The position numbers were made by a program, and so were the translations under genes. Below the pieces are notes generated by a model. That model was given only the letters and a program-made list of their open reading frames with translations. It did not search any database and was not told where the DNA came from. Positions 1-8,607 of a stretch of 64,000 bases of DNA are shown here, in pieces. Location: the NCBI GenBank assembly GCA_028278405.1, contig JANQEK010000021.1:1-64000 (forward strand), written 5' to 3'. Source of the DNA: Nitrospinaceae bacterium. GTDB lineage: Bacteria > Nitrospinota > Nitrospinia > Nitrospinales > Nitrospinaceae. Each line of letters starts with the position of its first letter. Positions within the stretch are counted from its first letter, which is position 1.

Positions 1-723
1 CATATTGGGATACACCCAGGATTCCTTGCCCATCAATACTGCCGGGGACAACACGGCGTTGCATCCGACTTCCGCATAATCACCCAGCACCGCACCAAAT
101 TTCGAACGTCCCGTGTGGATTTCCTTACCCTCTACTTCCATGAGAATGCGCGGAAACAAAACGTCCCGTTTGTCCGCAGGGGAACGGAACTCCAGGTTGG
201 CGAGGCGGGACCCAGCGCCGAGATTGACATAACTGCCGATGATGCTGTCACCGATATAGTTGAAGTGTCCGGCCTCGGTGTGGTCCATGAGGATGCTGTT
301 CTTGATTTCAGTATTGTGTCCGATAACGCAATGATCACCGACGACGACATTGCCCCGCAGGTATGCGCCCTGGCGAATCTCACATCCCTTGCCGATCAGG
401 GCAGGGCCCTTGAGGATCGCCGAGGGTTCCAGTACGGTGCCTTCGTCCAGAAAAATATCCAACGGCTTTAAAAGAACAGGGCTTTCGATTTCCACCCAGC
501 GTTCCACATAACACGCCGGCTCGTTCAACCGGGACAACGCGTCATTCGTCGCCAGCATCAACCCGTCGAGAGACTGCAACTCCCGTACATCCGATAACCC
601 ATCCACCGCATCACCCACGGATTGCTTCAGCGTATCCAGCGGCTGCCATGGAGTTTCAATACCCTCAAACCAGTGCTTGTAGGCAAATTCATCGAGGCGA
701 TCGTAAAAGCTCTGAAGGTCCAT
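1..723 (-). CDS. left-handed beta-helix (hexapeptide repeat) nucleotidyltransferase-like protein, partial
   Basis: The frame opens at an ATG at 723 and runs off the left edge with no stop, giving 241 residues; the C-terminus is missing. After about 85 residues of helical N-terminal sequence it becomes a series of hexapeptide repeats (for example IGKGCEIRQGAYLRG and VVVGDHCVIGHNTEI), which form a left-handed beta-helix. A motif NLGAGSRLANLEFRS resembles the sugar-nucleotide and acyl-CoA binding part of GlmU C-terminal domains. No N-terminal pyrophosphorylase signature is visible, so it looks like the C-terminal half of a GlmU or glucose-1-phosphate thymidylyltransferase-like enzyme. It lies 39 bases after the phosphohexomutase gene on the same strand, which fits a role in activated-sugar metabolism. 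The substrate is not known. Confidence 0.75.
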   Translation of the reverse strand, partial: MDLQSFYDRLDEFAYKHWFEGIETPWQPLDTLKQSVGDAVDGLSDVRELQSLDGLMLATNDALSRLNEPACYVERWVEIESPVLLKPLDIFLDEGTVLEPSAILKGPALIGKGCEIRQGAYLRGNVVVGDHCVIGHNTEIKNSILMDHTEAGHFNYIGDSIIGSYVNLGAGSRLANLEFRSPADKRDVLFPRILMEVEGKEIHTGRSKFGAVLGDYAEVGCNAVLSPAVLMGKESWVYPNM

Positions 724-762
724 CCTGTTCCAATCGTAAACCGTTCTTAAAATGCGACGGAG

Positions 763-2823
763 CTACTTCGACGCACTGGTAATATACCATGTTCCAAGCT
801 CGGTCAACCGCCAGCCCCTGGCCGAAGGCTGTACTAATTTCTGTTTCACCATCTCCATCAACACCCGCTGGTCCGATCCGGCAACCTGAGTCTCTTTCAA
901 AGGGCCGACTGCCATGCGGCTGAGCAGATCCCATTCCACTTTATAGTGATGGTTTTTGTGATCTTTAAGCATTGTAAACAAAATACGCGCAGCCTGTTCA
1001 CCGATCGCCTTGAGTGCCGTCGCATCACCTCGGGACCCGCGCAGGTTGACGCTGATCTTGTTCTCTGTCCCGGAATTGCGGACGAATACTCCCGCCTGAC
1101 TCCCCTTGGGCGAATCCATCGAGATGTACAACATGTCTTTATCCTCCCGGAACGGAGTAACCCGGCACCGGTAACCGTTCTTCTTCCCGGCCTGTACGAT
1201 GTTTTGACGCACCCGGTTCCATACAAGGGAACCATTGGAAAATTTTTCCTGATGTATGTGATAGACATAACGGGTACCCTTGAATCCCGGTGCAAACGGT
1301 TTTTCAAGCTTCGCATAATATTTTGCCGCCGGTTTGCCGTCCAGAAGATATTGAGAAGCCGCAAAAGTGTTGAGCGCGCTTTTCAAACCATTGCCGCAAA
1401 ACACCGGCACAGCTTCGCCGCCATTCATCCACCCCAGCGTGATATTGTGACCGGTTTCCTCGCTGCCGACTGCGAAAGGGAGATCCCGGTAACCATGGTC
1501 GCCGATGCGTGCCCGGTCGATTTGCGCTTCCAGTTTATGGAGGGCCGACACATCCAACGCATCGGATTGTTTCAATCGGGCCAGCCGTTTTCTTAGTGCC
1601 ACCGCTTTACGTCCTTTGAATCCCTTCAAACGCGTTTCGATGACCAACAAAGCAATACGCAAGAGCACCCATTTGTCGCCGACGGGAGACAACTGAGGTT
1701 TGAATCCCAGCCGCTCCACCGCCTGCGAAGTATTAAGATCGCTCTCCACTGTATTGATGTAAACCGCGCCCTGGTATCTCCCGGGATCGCATTTCATCAG
1801 GTACTCGGCCTGCAGGTACGCGGTTTCATCGCCGCTCAGCACCAGTAGGCAATCCTTGAAGGGATGGTAGTCGAGGCGATAAAAACGGTCGGCATCGGCA
1901 TCGAACACGGCTCCGCAAAGACGAAGTTTTCCCGAACGCAGTTTACTTTTATGCTGGCGTCCCAGCTCAAACAGTTTACGGATAGCGGCGTGCTTTGAAA
2001 AAAGGCCCGAGCCTTTGGCAATCATATCGCGGGAAATAATCTTGTTCCCCTCCAGATCGGCGACGCCGCTACGAAGATTGACGTCACCGTTCAACCGGTT
2101 GTTCAGCTCGATCACCTTTCCGAAGCCGGTTTTCCGAAACACGTCCGCGGCGATTCCGGTGAGCGAACCGCGCGCCGGATCGACCACCAGGATAATATTC
2201 TTAAATGAAATGTCTTCGCTCCAGGAATTGACGGGATCCAGCGAGAAGTTCTGGAACAATTCCAAGGCTTCCCGGCGTTTGTCGAGGCGTTTGCCCTTTA
2301 CAGGTTTGCTGCGGATGGAGCCGAGCGACAGGAGGGTGCGGGTTAATGTGACATCGTTTTCCGGCAGGAGCTTCATACCCCGGTAGGCGAGGAAGATTTT
2401 AATCCCGTTCTGGTCCTTCGGGTTGTGCGATGCGGTAACCATGATGGCGGCTCCGGCTTCCTTGTACTGCATGTACATGGGTACCAGAGGGGTTGGCACC
2501 ACACCCAGCACCAGAGCATTGACCCCCGCTTTGCGGATACCGCGGACCACCGCCCCGGTGTATTTTCCCGTCGTGTCCCGGGGATCCCAGCCGACGATAC
2601 AGGCATCTCCGCGTTTGAGTTGACCGTCGCGGATCAACGCGATCATGTGAGCATAGGCGTAGCGCTCCATGAATTGATCGGTCATCACACCCCTGTCCAG
2701 AAACGCCTGGATCGGGGACAAACCCTTCACCCGTGAATCCGTTGCCGGGCGCACCTCACGGCGAATGCCATCGGTTCCCTGCAGACGAAATCGACGAGGA
2801 ATGGAAGGCTTTTTGGGGGTCAT
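763..2823 (-). CDS. phosphoglucomutase/phosphomannomutase family protein with C-terminal extension
   Basis: 686 residues, much longer than the usual 450-460 for bacterial phosphomannomutases and the roughly 550 of alpha-phosphoglucomutases. The family landmarks are all present: the phosphoserine loop TASHNP at residues 130-135, the metal loop DADADR at 308-313, a sugar-binding GSEETGH, and the phosphate loop RNSGTENK near the C-terminus. It should move phosphate between C1 and C6 of a hexose, but glucose versus mannose cannot be decided by eye. Two additions stand out: a charged helical insert before the GSEETGH loop, and about 55 extra residues at the end that look like a winged-helix fold. 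Its neighbour downstream on the same strand is the hexapeptide-repeat sugar enzyme. Confidence 0.85.
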   Translation of the reverse strand: MTPKKPSIPRRFRLQGTDGIRREVRPATDSRVKGLSPIQAFLDRGVMTDQFMERYAYAHMIALIRDGQLKRGDACIVGWDPRDTTGKYTGAVVRGIRKAGVNALVLGVVPTPLVPMYMQYKEAGAAIMVTASHNPKDQNGIKIFLAYRGMKLLPENDVTLTRTLLSLGSIRSKPVKGKRLDKRREALELFQNFSLDPVNSWSEDISFKNIILVVDPARGSLTGIAADVFRKTGFGKVIELNNRLNGDVNLRSGVADLEGNKIISRDMIAKGSGLFSKHAAIRKLFELGRQHKSKLRSGKLRLCGAVFDADADRFYRLDYHPFKDCLLVLSGDETAYLQAEYLMKCDPGRYQGAVYINTVESDLNTSQAVERLGFKPQLSPVGDKWVLLRIALLVIETRLKGFKGRKAVALRKRLARLKQSDALDVSALHKLEAQIDRARIGDHGYRDLPFAVGSEETGHNITLGWMNGGEAVPVFCGNGLKSALNTFAASQYLLDGKPAAKYYAKLEKPFAPGFKGTRYVYHIHQEKFSNGSLVWNRVRQNIVQAGKKNGYRCRVTPFREDKDMLYISMDSPKGSQAGVFVRNSGTENKISVNLRGSRGDATALKAIGEQAARILFTMLKDHKNHHYKVEWDLLSRMAVGPLKETQVAGSDQRVLMEMVKQKLVQPSARGWRLTELGTWYITSASK

Positions 2824-2893
2824 GAAATCAAGTGAAAGGTCTGGAAAATCAAGGAAGGTCAGAGATCATTATCGGGGAAATTGTAACATAAAA

Positions 2894-2920
2894 GGCCCGG
2901 ACGGATAAACCGTCCGGGCC
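2894..2920 (-). terminator. rho-independent terminator
   Basis: A perfect 11-bp stem (2894-2904 with 2910-2920) closes a 5-base loop ATAAA. Read on the minus strand it is followed by TTTTAT. It lies about 70 bases after the stop of the small gene ending at 2992 and ahead of the phosphohexomutase start at 2823, so it should separate the two transcripts. Confidence 0.8.
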
Positions 2921-2991
2921 CTTCAGACAGGCAATTCTCGCCGGCCTTTTATTCGAAATCACTCGTCAGTGCAAGTGAAACTTTGGACTCT

Positions 2992-3360
2992 TTAATTCTT
3001 GCAGAAACCGTACGCTCGAACCAGTTGCTTGGAAAGCGCTCCCTTGGACAAATCTACATCCGGGTTGCCGCCGGGAACTTCACCATTTCCATCCAAAAAC
3101 ATTGCCATGGATTTTTCCTGGATATCTTCGTCCTCCAACTCCTCCAGACTTTCGGGTTCCTCAACATCTTGAGGTTCATCCAGCAACTTCTCAACCAGCT
3201 TTTTGCCGTCCAGAATGTAATCGTGCTGGCACAGAAAATCCACCATGTTCATCTGCTTTAAAATCTTGAGGCAATTGCGTACGTTGTTCGAATTGATAAT
3301 CGCCCGGTTGATTTCCAACCATAAAAATTCTGCCAGTTCTTTTTTATTGCGCTCTTTCAT
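2992..3360 (-). CDS. hypothetical protein, 122 aa
   Basis: I do not recognise this protein. The frame could begin at 3387, but an AAGGGG ribosome-binding site sits 8 bases before the ATG at 3360, so I prefer that start (first residues MKERNKKELAEFLW). The N-terminal 60 residues are helical and basic, with a single Cys in a LCQHDYIL stretch. A strongly acidic Glu/Asp segment follows, then a short conserved-looking tail ending in YGFCKN. There is no signal peptide or membrane segment, so it is probably cytoplasmic. It stands alone with its own terminator. The ordered N-terminus plus acidic linker suggests a small regulatory or binding protein, but that is only inference. Confidence 0.6.
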   Translation of the reverse strand: MKERNKKELAEFLWLEINRAIINSNNVRNCLKILKQMNMVDFLCQHDYILDGKKLVEKLLDEPQDVEEPESLEELEDEDIQEKSMAMFLDGNGEVPGGNPDVDLSKGALSKQLVRAYGFCKN

Positions 3361-3620
3361 TGCTGCACCCCTTCCCAAATTCCTCATCTCGGTATCACTT
3401 TTCTCCTCGTATCAGAACCAGTCTAAATAGTGGATATCACAGCGAAGTTGTCGTTATGTCACAAGATTTAAACAAATACCGGGCATTACATGGAAATCTG
3501 AGAAGTAACTGTAAACAGTAAATTTGAAAGGCATTGAATATGGCCTGGAAACCATCAGCCGGAAACGGGGGAGTTCAACAGCCAAAACCTGGACAAATTC
3601 CCGAATTGACGAAGTGCTTC

Positions 3621-3812
3621 CTAGTGAAATTTTTTCTGCAGTAATTCGACGGGGCTTGCGTATTTGTCGCAGGCGATAATCGCTTCCTTCGAGTCCAGTG
3701 GGTCTCCATTGTTCAGAGTCACATCCTGGCTGAAGACCGGTTCGGCACCGCAACTCTGTCTTTCATGGGTACAGAAATCACACATGTTTAAAGTCTGCAG
3801 ATTTTTTTCCAT
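3621..3812 (-). CDS. small Cys-rich protein, 63 aa
   Basis: A short reading frame with a good ribosome-binding site (GAGGA, 6 bases before the ATG). It has CDFC at residues 11-14, then a further Cys at 21 and one at 48, which could bind a metal or an iron-sulphur cluster. The rest is hydrophilic with no signal peptide. A longer overlapping frame in another register (3454-3753) has no comparable start signal, so I treat it as a shadow. No family is recognised. It could be a zinc-ribbon-like small protein. Confidence 0.55.
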   Translation of the reverse strand: MEKNLQTLNMCDFCTHERQSCGAEPVFSQDVTLNNGDPLDSKEAIIACDKYASPVELLQKKFH

Positions 3813-3942
3813 CGGTTGTCCTCATTCAACGTTTTACAACGTGATTCTCAGGTTAAGGGGCCGTTGATCGTTTGTAAATTACAAAAAACAGTTTAACCCA
3901 ACATTGGAGTTCTGAAGTGAATTACTTACAAAAATTCAAATA

Positions 3943-4809
3943 TTAAGCGGGGGCTTGACTGCGCAACAGGTTGAAATTTTTTTCATACTCCGCATCCAAA
4001 ACAGACAAACCGTTTGCAGATGCGTCTTCGTCGTTCGCAACAATTTGAGTAAGGGATTCAAATGGGGATTCTTTCAACGAAAACGTTTCGAGAGCGGCCA
4101 TCTCGGGGCTGATCTTGTCGCGCCGTAACAGGGGCAGGGTGGCCGGATCGAGATTGAACTGTTTGCCCGCCTGTTCCAGGGCGGCCAGCGGGGCTTCGCC
4201 TTCAGCCATGTGTTCCTTGACGAAATCCTCCACCCGTCGGACATGCTCCATCAACCGGGTATGGGCGAAATCCGGTTTGGACAGGATCATAAATTCCAGA
4301 TGCGGCCAGTAATTGTTGATGAAATCTTCAAAATTCACCTCCACTCCCTGACTCAACTGGATATCCCGGGCGTGGGCGGGATCGGCACTCAACAGTTCGT
4401 TATAGACTTTCACGATATTGCGGGTGCAATCGTACAATGCCGTCCAATGGTAGGTATTGCCTTTCTCGTAGGTACGGAACGAATCCATCGCCTTGATCAG
4501 CAGGACCAGCAGAGAGTGCAGGTCCTCCATTTCCATGAACGACCCCGACCAGGGAAACTGCTGGCGATACCATGCAGGAATATCGGACGGATACTCTTCG
4601 CGCATCGAGCCTTCCGGCTTCTGGTGGTCATTATCAATGTAGTTCAATATATCGTCGAGTTCCTTGTACGCCAGGTCGAGTCCCGCCCGGATGACCGTAT
4701 AAGGAAACAGCTTGCGCTGGTACTCCATGTACTCGCGCAGGGCCGGGTTGTCCGCCTCCCGCATGTGTTTGTGATCCCGTTCCCCGATGTCTTTCGCGAA
4801 AATCAACAT
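3943..4809 (-). CDS. hypothetical protein, 288 aa
   Basis: No known family is recognised. The protein is soluble, acidic and mainly alpha-helical, with aromatic-rich patches such as YRQQFPWSG and NNYWPHLEF and no membrane segment. It starts 9 bases after the stop of the CBS-domain gene and is last in a three-gene minus-strand operon (5724 to 3943) whose members are spaced by 9 bases each. Co-transcription with a CBS protein hints that it may be a partner or target of an adenine-nucleotide sensor. That link rests on context alone. Confidence 0.65.
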   Translation of the reverse strand: MLIFAKDIGERDHKHMREADNPALREYMEYQRKLFPYTVIRAGLDLAYKELDDILNYIDNDHQKPEGSMREEYPSDIPAWYRQQFPWSGSFMEMEDLHSLLVLLIKAMDSFRTYEKGNTYHWTALYDCTRNIVKVYNELLSADPAHARDIQLSQGVEVNFEDFINNYWPHLEFMILSKPDFAHTRLMEHVRRVEDFVKEHMAEGEAPLAALEQAGKQFNLDPATLPLLRRDKISPEMAALETFSLKESPFESLTQIVANDEDASANGLSVLDAEYEKNFNLLRSQAPA

Positions 4810-4818
4810 AGCTTCTTA

Positions 4819-5262
4819 TTACTCCAGGTTCTTGAACATCTTGTTCACTTCATGGGAAAGCTTGACATAGGCCCGAAGGATATCCGTTGACGTGATCATC
4901 CCGACCAGCTTGTTCTTTTTCACCACCGGCAGGCAGCCGATTTTTTTCTTGGCCATGATAGCCGCCGCATCCGCCGCCTGCTCGTCCGGTCCGATGGTGG
5001 TCAATCCCCGGCTCATGATTGTGCGCACCTTTCGGGCGTGCACGGTGAATTGAGTTCCATCCGCTTTATTGGTGAACACTTTCTTGCGGGGACCCAGGAT
5101 TTTTTTAAGATCCCGGTCGGAAAGCACCCCGACCACCTTGCCTTTCTCCACCACCGGCAGATGCCGAATCGCCTCGAAGTTGAACAGGTAAAATACTTTG
5201 TCCAGCATATCCTCCGGCCCGACTGTGAACAGCTTCTTCGACATCAGATCCTTGACCTTCAT
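4819..5262 (-). CDS. tandem CBS domain protein
   Basis: 147 residues that consist almost entirely of two CBS motifs. The first begins VKDLMSKKLFTVGPEDML and ends with VVGVLSDRDLKKIL. The second begins VRTIMSRGLTTIGPDEQA and ends with LVGMITSTDILRAY. Such pairs (Bateman modules) bind AMP, ATP, NAD or S-adenosyl compounds and usually regulate a partner. There is no catalytic domain in the chain, so it must act on another protein, perhaps its operon neighbours on either side. A short loop with FTNKADGTQFTVHARK separates the two motifs. Confidence 0.9.
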   Translation of the reverse strand: MKVKDLMSKKLFTVGPEDMLDKVFYLFNFEAIRHLPVVEKGKVVGVLSDRDLKKILGPRKKVFTNKADGTQFTVHARKVRTIMSRGLTTIGPDEQAADAAAIMAKKKIGCLPVVKKNKLVGMITSTDILRAYVKLSHEVNKMFKNLE

Positions 5263-5271
5263 CCCCGTCTC

Positions 5272-5724
5272 CTATTTGCCTTTGAAAGGATTTTTGAACT
5301 GCGACATCATTTTCAGGATATTCTGTTTTTCCTCGTCACTCATATTTTCGACGCGCTTTTTGACCTCTGCCAGTTGCTCGGGAGTCATCTTGGCCATCGC
5401 TTCCTTGGCCATTGCCGGCAGATCACCGATTCCCGGAAGCTTGCTCCACCAGGACGAGTCATCCGAATCGTCTTTCGAAGTCTCCTTTTTCAGCTGGGCC
5501 GCTTCGGCCGCTTTTTCCGGAGAGCGGAACACGATGTAATCGCCTTCCATCGATCCGAGAATGTTTTCCGTCTTCAACTGTTCCAGAACATCGGCAAGCG
5601 CGACATCATTTTTCTTGCAACTGTCGTAGACCGGTTTGAACGGCAGGCGCACCACCTTCCCCGGAAATCCGCTTTTGGTGATGGAATGCCTGATACTGTC
5701 CACAACCGGGTTCAATGTGTTCAT
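5272..5724 (-). CDS. hypothetical protein, 150 aa
   Basis: First gene of the CBS operon. The N-terminal 70 residues look like a compact mixed fold (ending EGDYIVFRSPEKA). A Ser/Asp-rich linker with two adjacent Trp follows. The C-terminus is a charged helical segment, MTPEQLAEVKKRVENMS, with a Met-rich and Phe-rich end. There is no signal peptide or membrane span. No family is recognised. Gene order and the 9-base gaps suggest it acts with the CBS protein. Confidence 0.65.
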   Translation of the reverse strand: MNTLNPVVDSIRHSITKSGFPGKVVRLPFKPVYDSCKKNDVALADVLEQLKTENILGSMEGDYIVFRSPEKAAEAAQLKKETSKDDSDDSSWWSKLPGIGDLPAMAKEAMAKMTPEQLAEVKKRVENMSDEEKQNILKMMSQFKNPFKGK

Positions 5725-5909
5725 CGCTTTCTAAAGGATTTTTGATTGAGTTGATTTTAATACAAAGATTGGGCTCTCCCAAATGAAATCCAGCTTTTGT
5801 GGTCCGCTCGTAGATTCTATGCTAGAATCCGCTCATTCAACAGGAAAACCGGGTGTTTGAACGCCTAAACGCTAACTTAAAGGCCTGAAGCAACAGGCGG
5901 AGGCGGGAT

Positions 5910-6575
5910 ATGAAAAAGAAAATTGGAGTCGTGCTGTCCGGGTGCGGTGTGTACGACGGCGCGGAAATTCACGAATCGGTCATCACGCTGCTGGCGATCG
6001 ACCGGGCGGGTGCCGAGGCGGTGTGTATAGCACCCGACACGGATCAACTGCACGTCATCAACCATCTCACCGGTGAAGAATCCAAAAATGAAAAACGGAA
6101 TGTGCTGGTGGAGTCGGCACGCATCGCGCGCGGCGCGATTAAAAACATCGCCGAAGTGAAAGCGGACGATCTCGATGCGCTCATCTTTCCCGGCGGGTTC
6201 GGTGCGGCTAAAAATCTGTGCGACTTTGCGGTGAAGGGTGAAAACTGCGATGTGCATCCGGAAGTGAAACGGCTGGTCAAGGAATTTGAACAGAAGCAGA
6301 AACCGCAGGCAGTGTGCTGCATCGCCCCGGCGATGATGGCGAAAATTTATGAAGACTCGGACGCGAACCCGACGTTAACCATCGGTAATGATGCCGACAC
6401 CAGCTCAAAAATGGAAGCGATGGGGACCAAGCACCAGAATGCCGTCGTGACCGAAGCGGTGGTGGACGCGCCCAACCGGATCGTCAGTACTCCGGCTTAC
6501 ATGCTGGGACAAAGTATCGGTGAAGTGGCGGAGGGGATTGAAAAGACCGTCAAGCAGTTGGTGAAGATGATCTAA
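5910..6575 (+). CDS. elbB: isoprenoid biosynthesis glyoxalase ElbB (DJ-1/PfpI superfamily)
   Basis: 221 residues, the usual ElbB length. It starts MKKKIGVVLSGCGVYDGAEIHE, the characteristic N-terminus, and carries the nucleophile elbow Cys in AVCCIAPAM. The family has a class I amidotransferase-like fold; the E. coli protein shows weak glyoxalase activity and was linked to isoprenoid supply, but its true role is unsettled. A GGAGGCGGG ribosome-binding site precedes the ATG. The gene runs opposite to hldE and the two stop codons interlock in the same CTAA tetramer. The 185 bases upstream are a divergent promoter region shared with the CBS operon. Confidence 0.88.
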   Translation: MKKKIGVVLSGCGVYDGAEIHESVITLLAIDRAGAEAVCIAPDTDQLHVINHLTGEESKNEKRNVLVESARIARGAIKNIAEVKADDLDALIFPGGFGAAKNLCDFAVKGENCDVHPEVKRLVKEFEQKQKPQAVCCIAPAMMAKIYEDSDANPTLTIGNDADTSSKMEAMGTKHQNAVVTEAVVDAPNRIVSTPAYMLGQSIGEVAEGIEKTVKQLVKMI

Positions 6576-8041
6576 TTGCCTCGGTTGGCCTCGAGGATTT
6601 TATCGACGGTGCTGGAAGTGGACAGGCCCTTGATGATGGGAATCAACGCGACCCTTGCACCGTAGCCTTCGACGATTTCGCGTCCGACGACATCTTCCAG
6701 TTTGTAGTCGTTGCCCTTCACCAGAACATCGGGGCGTATTTCCCGGATCAGGTTTTCCGGAGTTTCTTCACTGAAGATGGTGATGTAATCGACGTCCTGC
6801 AGGGCGGAGAGAATGTTGGCCCGTTCTTCCTGGGATTTGATGGGCCGTCCGTCGCCCTTGATGGCGCGGACCGATTCGTCGCTGTTGATCCCCAGAATCA
6901 GAATATCTCCCTGCTTTTTGGCCTGCTGTAAAAACTCGATGTGGCCGCCGTGGATCAGATCGAAACACCCGTTGGTGAACACCACTGACTTGCCGACGCT
7001 TTTGGCCAGACTCACCACTTGCTTGACCTCGTTCAACTCCAGCACGGTGTTGGAGGTTCGAAGCATTTCCTCTTTCAAGTATTCATTGATCTCTTCCAGG
7101 GTGACGACTGCGGTTCCGATTTTGCCGACCACGATGCCCGCCGACATGTTGGCCAGCCACGCGGCTTCCTCATAACTGAAATCGCTGAACAGAGACATTC
7201 CGAACACACTGATGACCGTATCCCCCGCGCCGGTTACATCGTACACTTCCTTGGCGACGGTCGAAATTTCAAACGGCTTTTCCTTTTTGGAATAAAAAAT
7301 CATTCCGTCTTTACCCCGCGTCACCAGAATACCTTCCGAATGCGTGAGGCTGAGCAGATACTCTGCAGCACGGTCGAGATCTTCGCGGCTGTTGATCTTG
7401 ATAGGCGCCACCCGTTCCACTTCATTCTGGTTGGGAGTAATAACCGTGGCGCCGTTGTACTTATGGAAATCGGTTCCCTTGGGATCCACCACCACCTGCT
7501 TCTTGGAATTTTTAGCGCGGTGCATGACGGCGTTGGCGATCTTCTCCGAAAGAATGCCCTTGTGGTAATCGGAGCAGATCACCCCGTCCATCTTCGGAAT
7601 GATGTCATTGATGTATTTGATGAATTTGTTTTCCGTTTCTTCGGTGATCGGGCGGTCGTCTTCCTTGTCAATGCGTAACACCTGTTGGTTGTTGGCAATA
7701 ACGCGCACCTTGGAGGTGGTGGGCCGATGCACAAACCGGTAAATGCCGTCGGTGCGAATGGAGCGGTTCTTGATCAACTCGAGCAACTTGTCCCCTTTTT
7801 CATCGCGCCCGATTCCACCGACCAGATACACTTCGCATCCCAGGGCCACCAGGTTGTTGGCGACATTGGCCGCACCGCCCAGAGACAGGTTTTCTGATTT
7901 GGATTCCAATACCGGCACCGGCGCTTCCGGCGATATGCGGTTGACCGATCCCCAAATGTACTCGTCCAGAATCAGGTCCCCCACGACCAGAATCTTGGGA
8001 CGTTTTTTATTGTCGAAGAAATGCTTGAACTTGGCTTTCAC
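6572..8041 (-). CDS. hldE: bifunctional heptose 7-phosphate kinase / heptose 1-phosphate adenylyltransferase
   Basis: 489 residues with both halves of HldE (RfaE). Residues 1 to about 325 are a PfkB-type sugar kinase, with the ATP and catalytic motif VTGAGDTVISVFG. Residues from about 350 are a cytidylyltransferase-fold adenylyltransferase, with FTNGCFDLIHGGHIEFL and its HxGH signature. It phosphorylates D-glycero-beta-D-manno-heptose 7-phosphate at C1 and then makes the ADP-sugar for the LPS inner core. The start is a GTG directly after the gmhA stop. Together with gmhA and hldD (at 20.2-21.1 kb) the route to ADP-heptose lacks only the phosphatase GmhB within this window. Confidence 0.95.
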   Translation of the reverse strand: MKAKFKHFFDNKKRPKILVVGDLILDEYIWGSVNRISPEAPVPVLESKSENLSLGGAANVANNLVALGCEVYLVGGIGRDEKGDKLLELIKNRSIRTDGIYRFVHRPTTSKVRVIANNQQVLRIDKEDDRPITEETENKFIKYINDIIPKMDGVICSDYHKGILSEKIANAVMHRAKNSKKQVVVDPKGTDFHKYNGATVITPNQNEVERVAPIKINSREDLDRAAEYLLSLTHSEGILVTRGKDGMIFYSKKEKPFEISTVAKEVYDVTGAGDTVISVFGMSLFSDFSYEEAAWLANMSAGIVVGKIGTAVVTLEEINEYLKEEMLRTSNTVLELNEVKQVVSLAKSVGKSVVFTNGCFDLIHGGHIEFLQQAKKQGDILILGINSDESVRAIKGDGRPIKSQEERANILSALQDVDYITIFSEETPENLIREIRPDVLVKGNDYKLEDVVGREIVEGYGARVALIPIIKGLSTSSTVDKILEANRGN

Positions 8042-8605
8042 TTAATCAAAATCCTCGTCGAGTATTTCACAGATGATATGCCCGATGGTGATATGCGCTT
8101 CCTGAATGCGCGCGGTATCCGAAGAGGGGACCACAATGGCCAGATCAACCTTATCCTTTAATTTTCCGCCCTGATTGCCCAAAAGTCCAATGGTTTGTGC
8201 GCCTATTTCCCGGGCCTTTTCGACCCCCCGGATCACATTTTCCGAGTTGCCGCTGGTACTGATGGCAATAACCACATCCTCTTTTTTGGCTAAACCCCCC
8301 ACCTGGCGGGAAAATACCGAGTCATACCCGTAATCGTTGCCCACGCAGGTCAGGATGGAAGAATCGGTTGTCAAGGCGATGGCGGCGACCGGACGCCGTT
8401 CTTTCTTATAACGGCCGATAAATTCGGCGGCAATGTGCTGAGCATCCCCCGCGCTTCCACCGTTCCCCATCAGCAGCAATTTGCCGCCGTTTTGAAGACT
8501 GCTCCGCGCCAGCTTGATGGCTTCCAGAATTTTATCGGATAGAGTGTCCGCGACGGTTTGTTTTACCTTCGCGCTTTCATAAAGAAATTCTTTGATTCGA
8601 TCCAT
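8042..8605 (-). CDS. gmhA: sedoheptulose 7-phosphate isomerase
   Basis: 187 residues with a SIS (sugar isomerase) fold. The motifs LLMGNGGSAGDAQHIAAEF and VVIAISTSGNSENV are the phosphosugar-binding loops of GmhA. The enzyme converts sedoheptulose 7-phosphate to D-glycero-D-manno-heptose 7-phosphate, the first step of LPS heptose synthesis. The zinc-binding residues would be those around QEAHITIGHIICE at the C-terminus. The gene directly abuts hldE and follows radC by 2 bases, so the three are certainly co-transcribed. Confidence 0.95.
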   Translation of the reverse strand: MDRIKEFLYESAKVKQTVADTLSDKILEAIKLARSSLQNGGKLLLMGNGGSAGDAQHIAAEFIGRYKKERRPVAAIALTTDSSILTCVGNDYGYDSVFSRQVGGLAKKEDVVIAISTSGNSENVIRGVEKAREIGAQTIGLLGNQGGKLKDKVDLAIVVPSSDTARIQEAHITIGHIICEILDEDFD

Positions 8606-8607
8606 AT

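Noticed and set aside
946-1596. 216-codon plus-strand frame inside the phosphohexomutase
   Set aside because: It is antisense to a gene with clear active-site motifs and has no ribosome-binding site or domain of its own.
4210-5745. Plus-strand frames opposite the CBS operon
   Set aside because: They overlap three minus-strand genes with CBS motifs and good spacing, so they are shadows.
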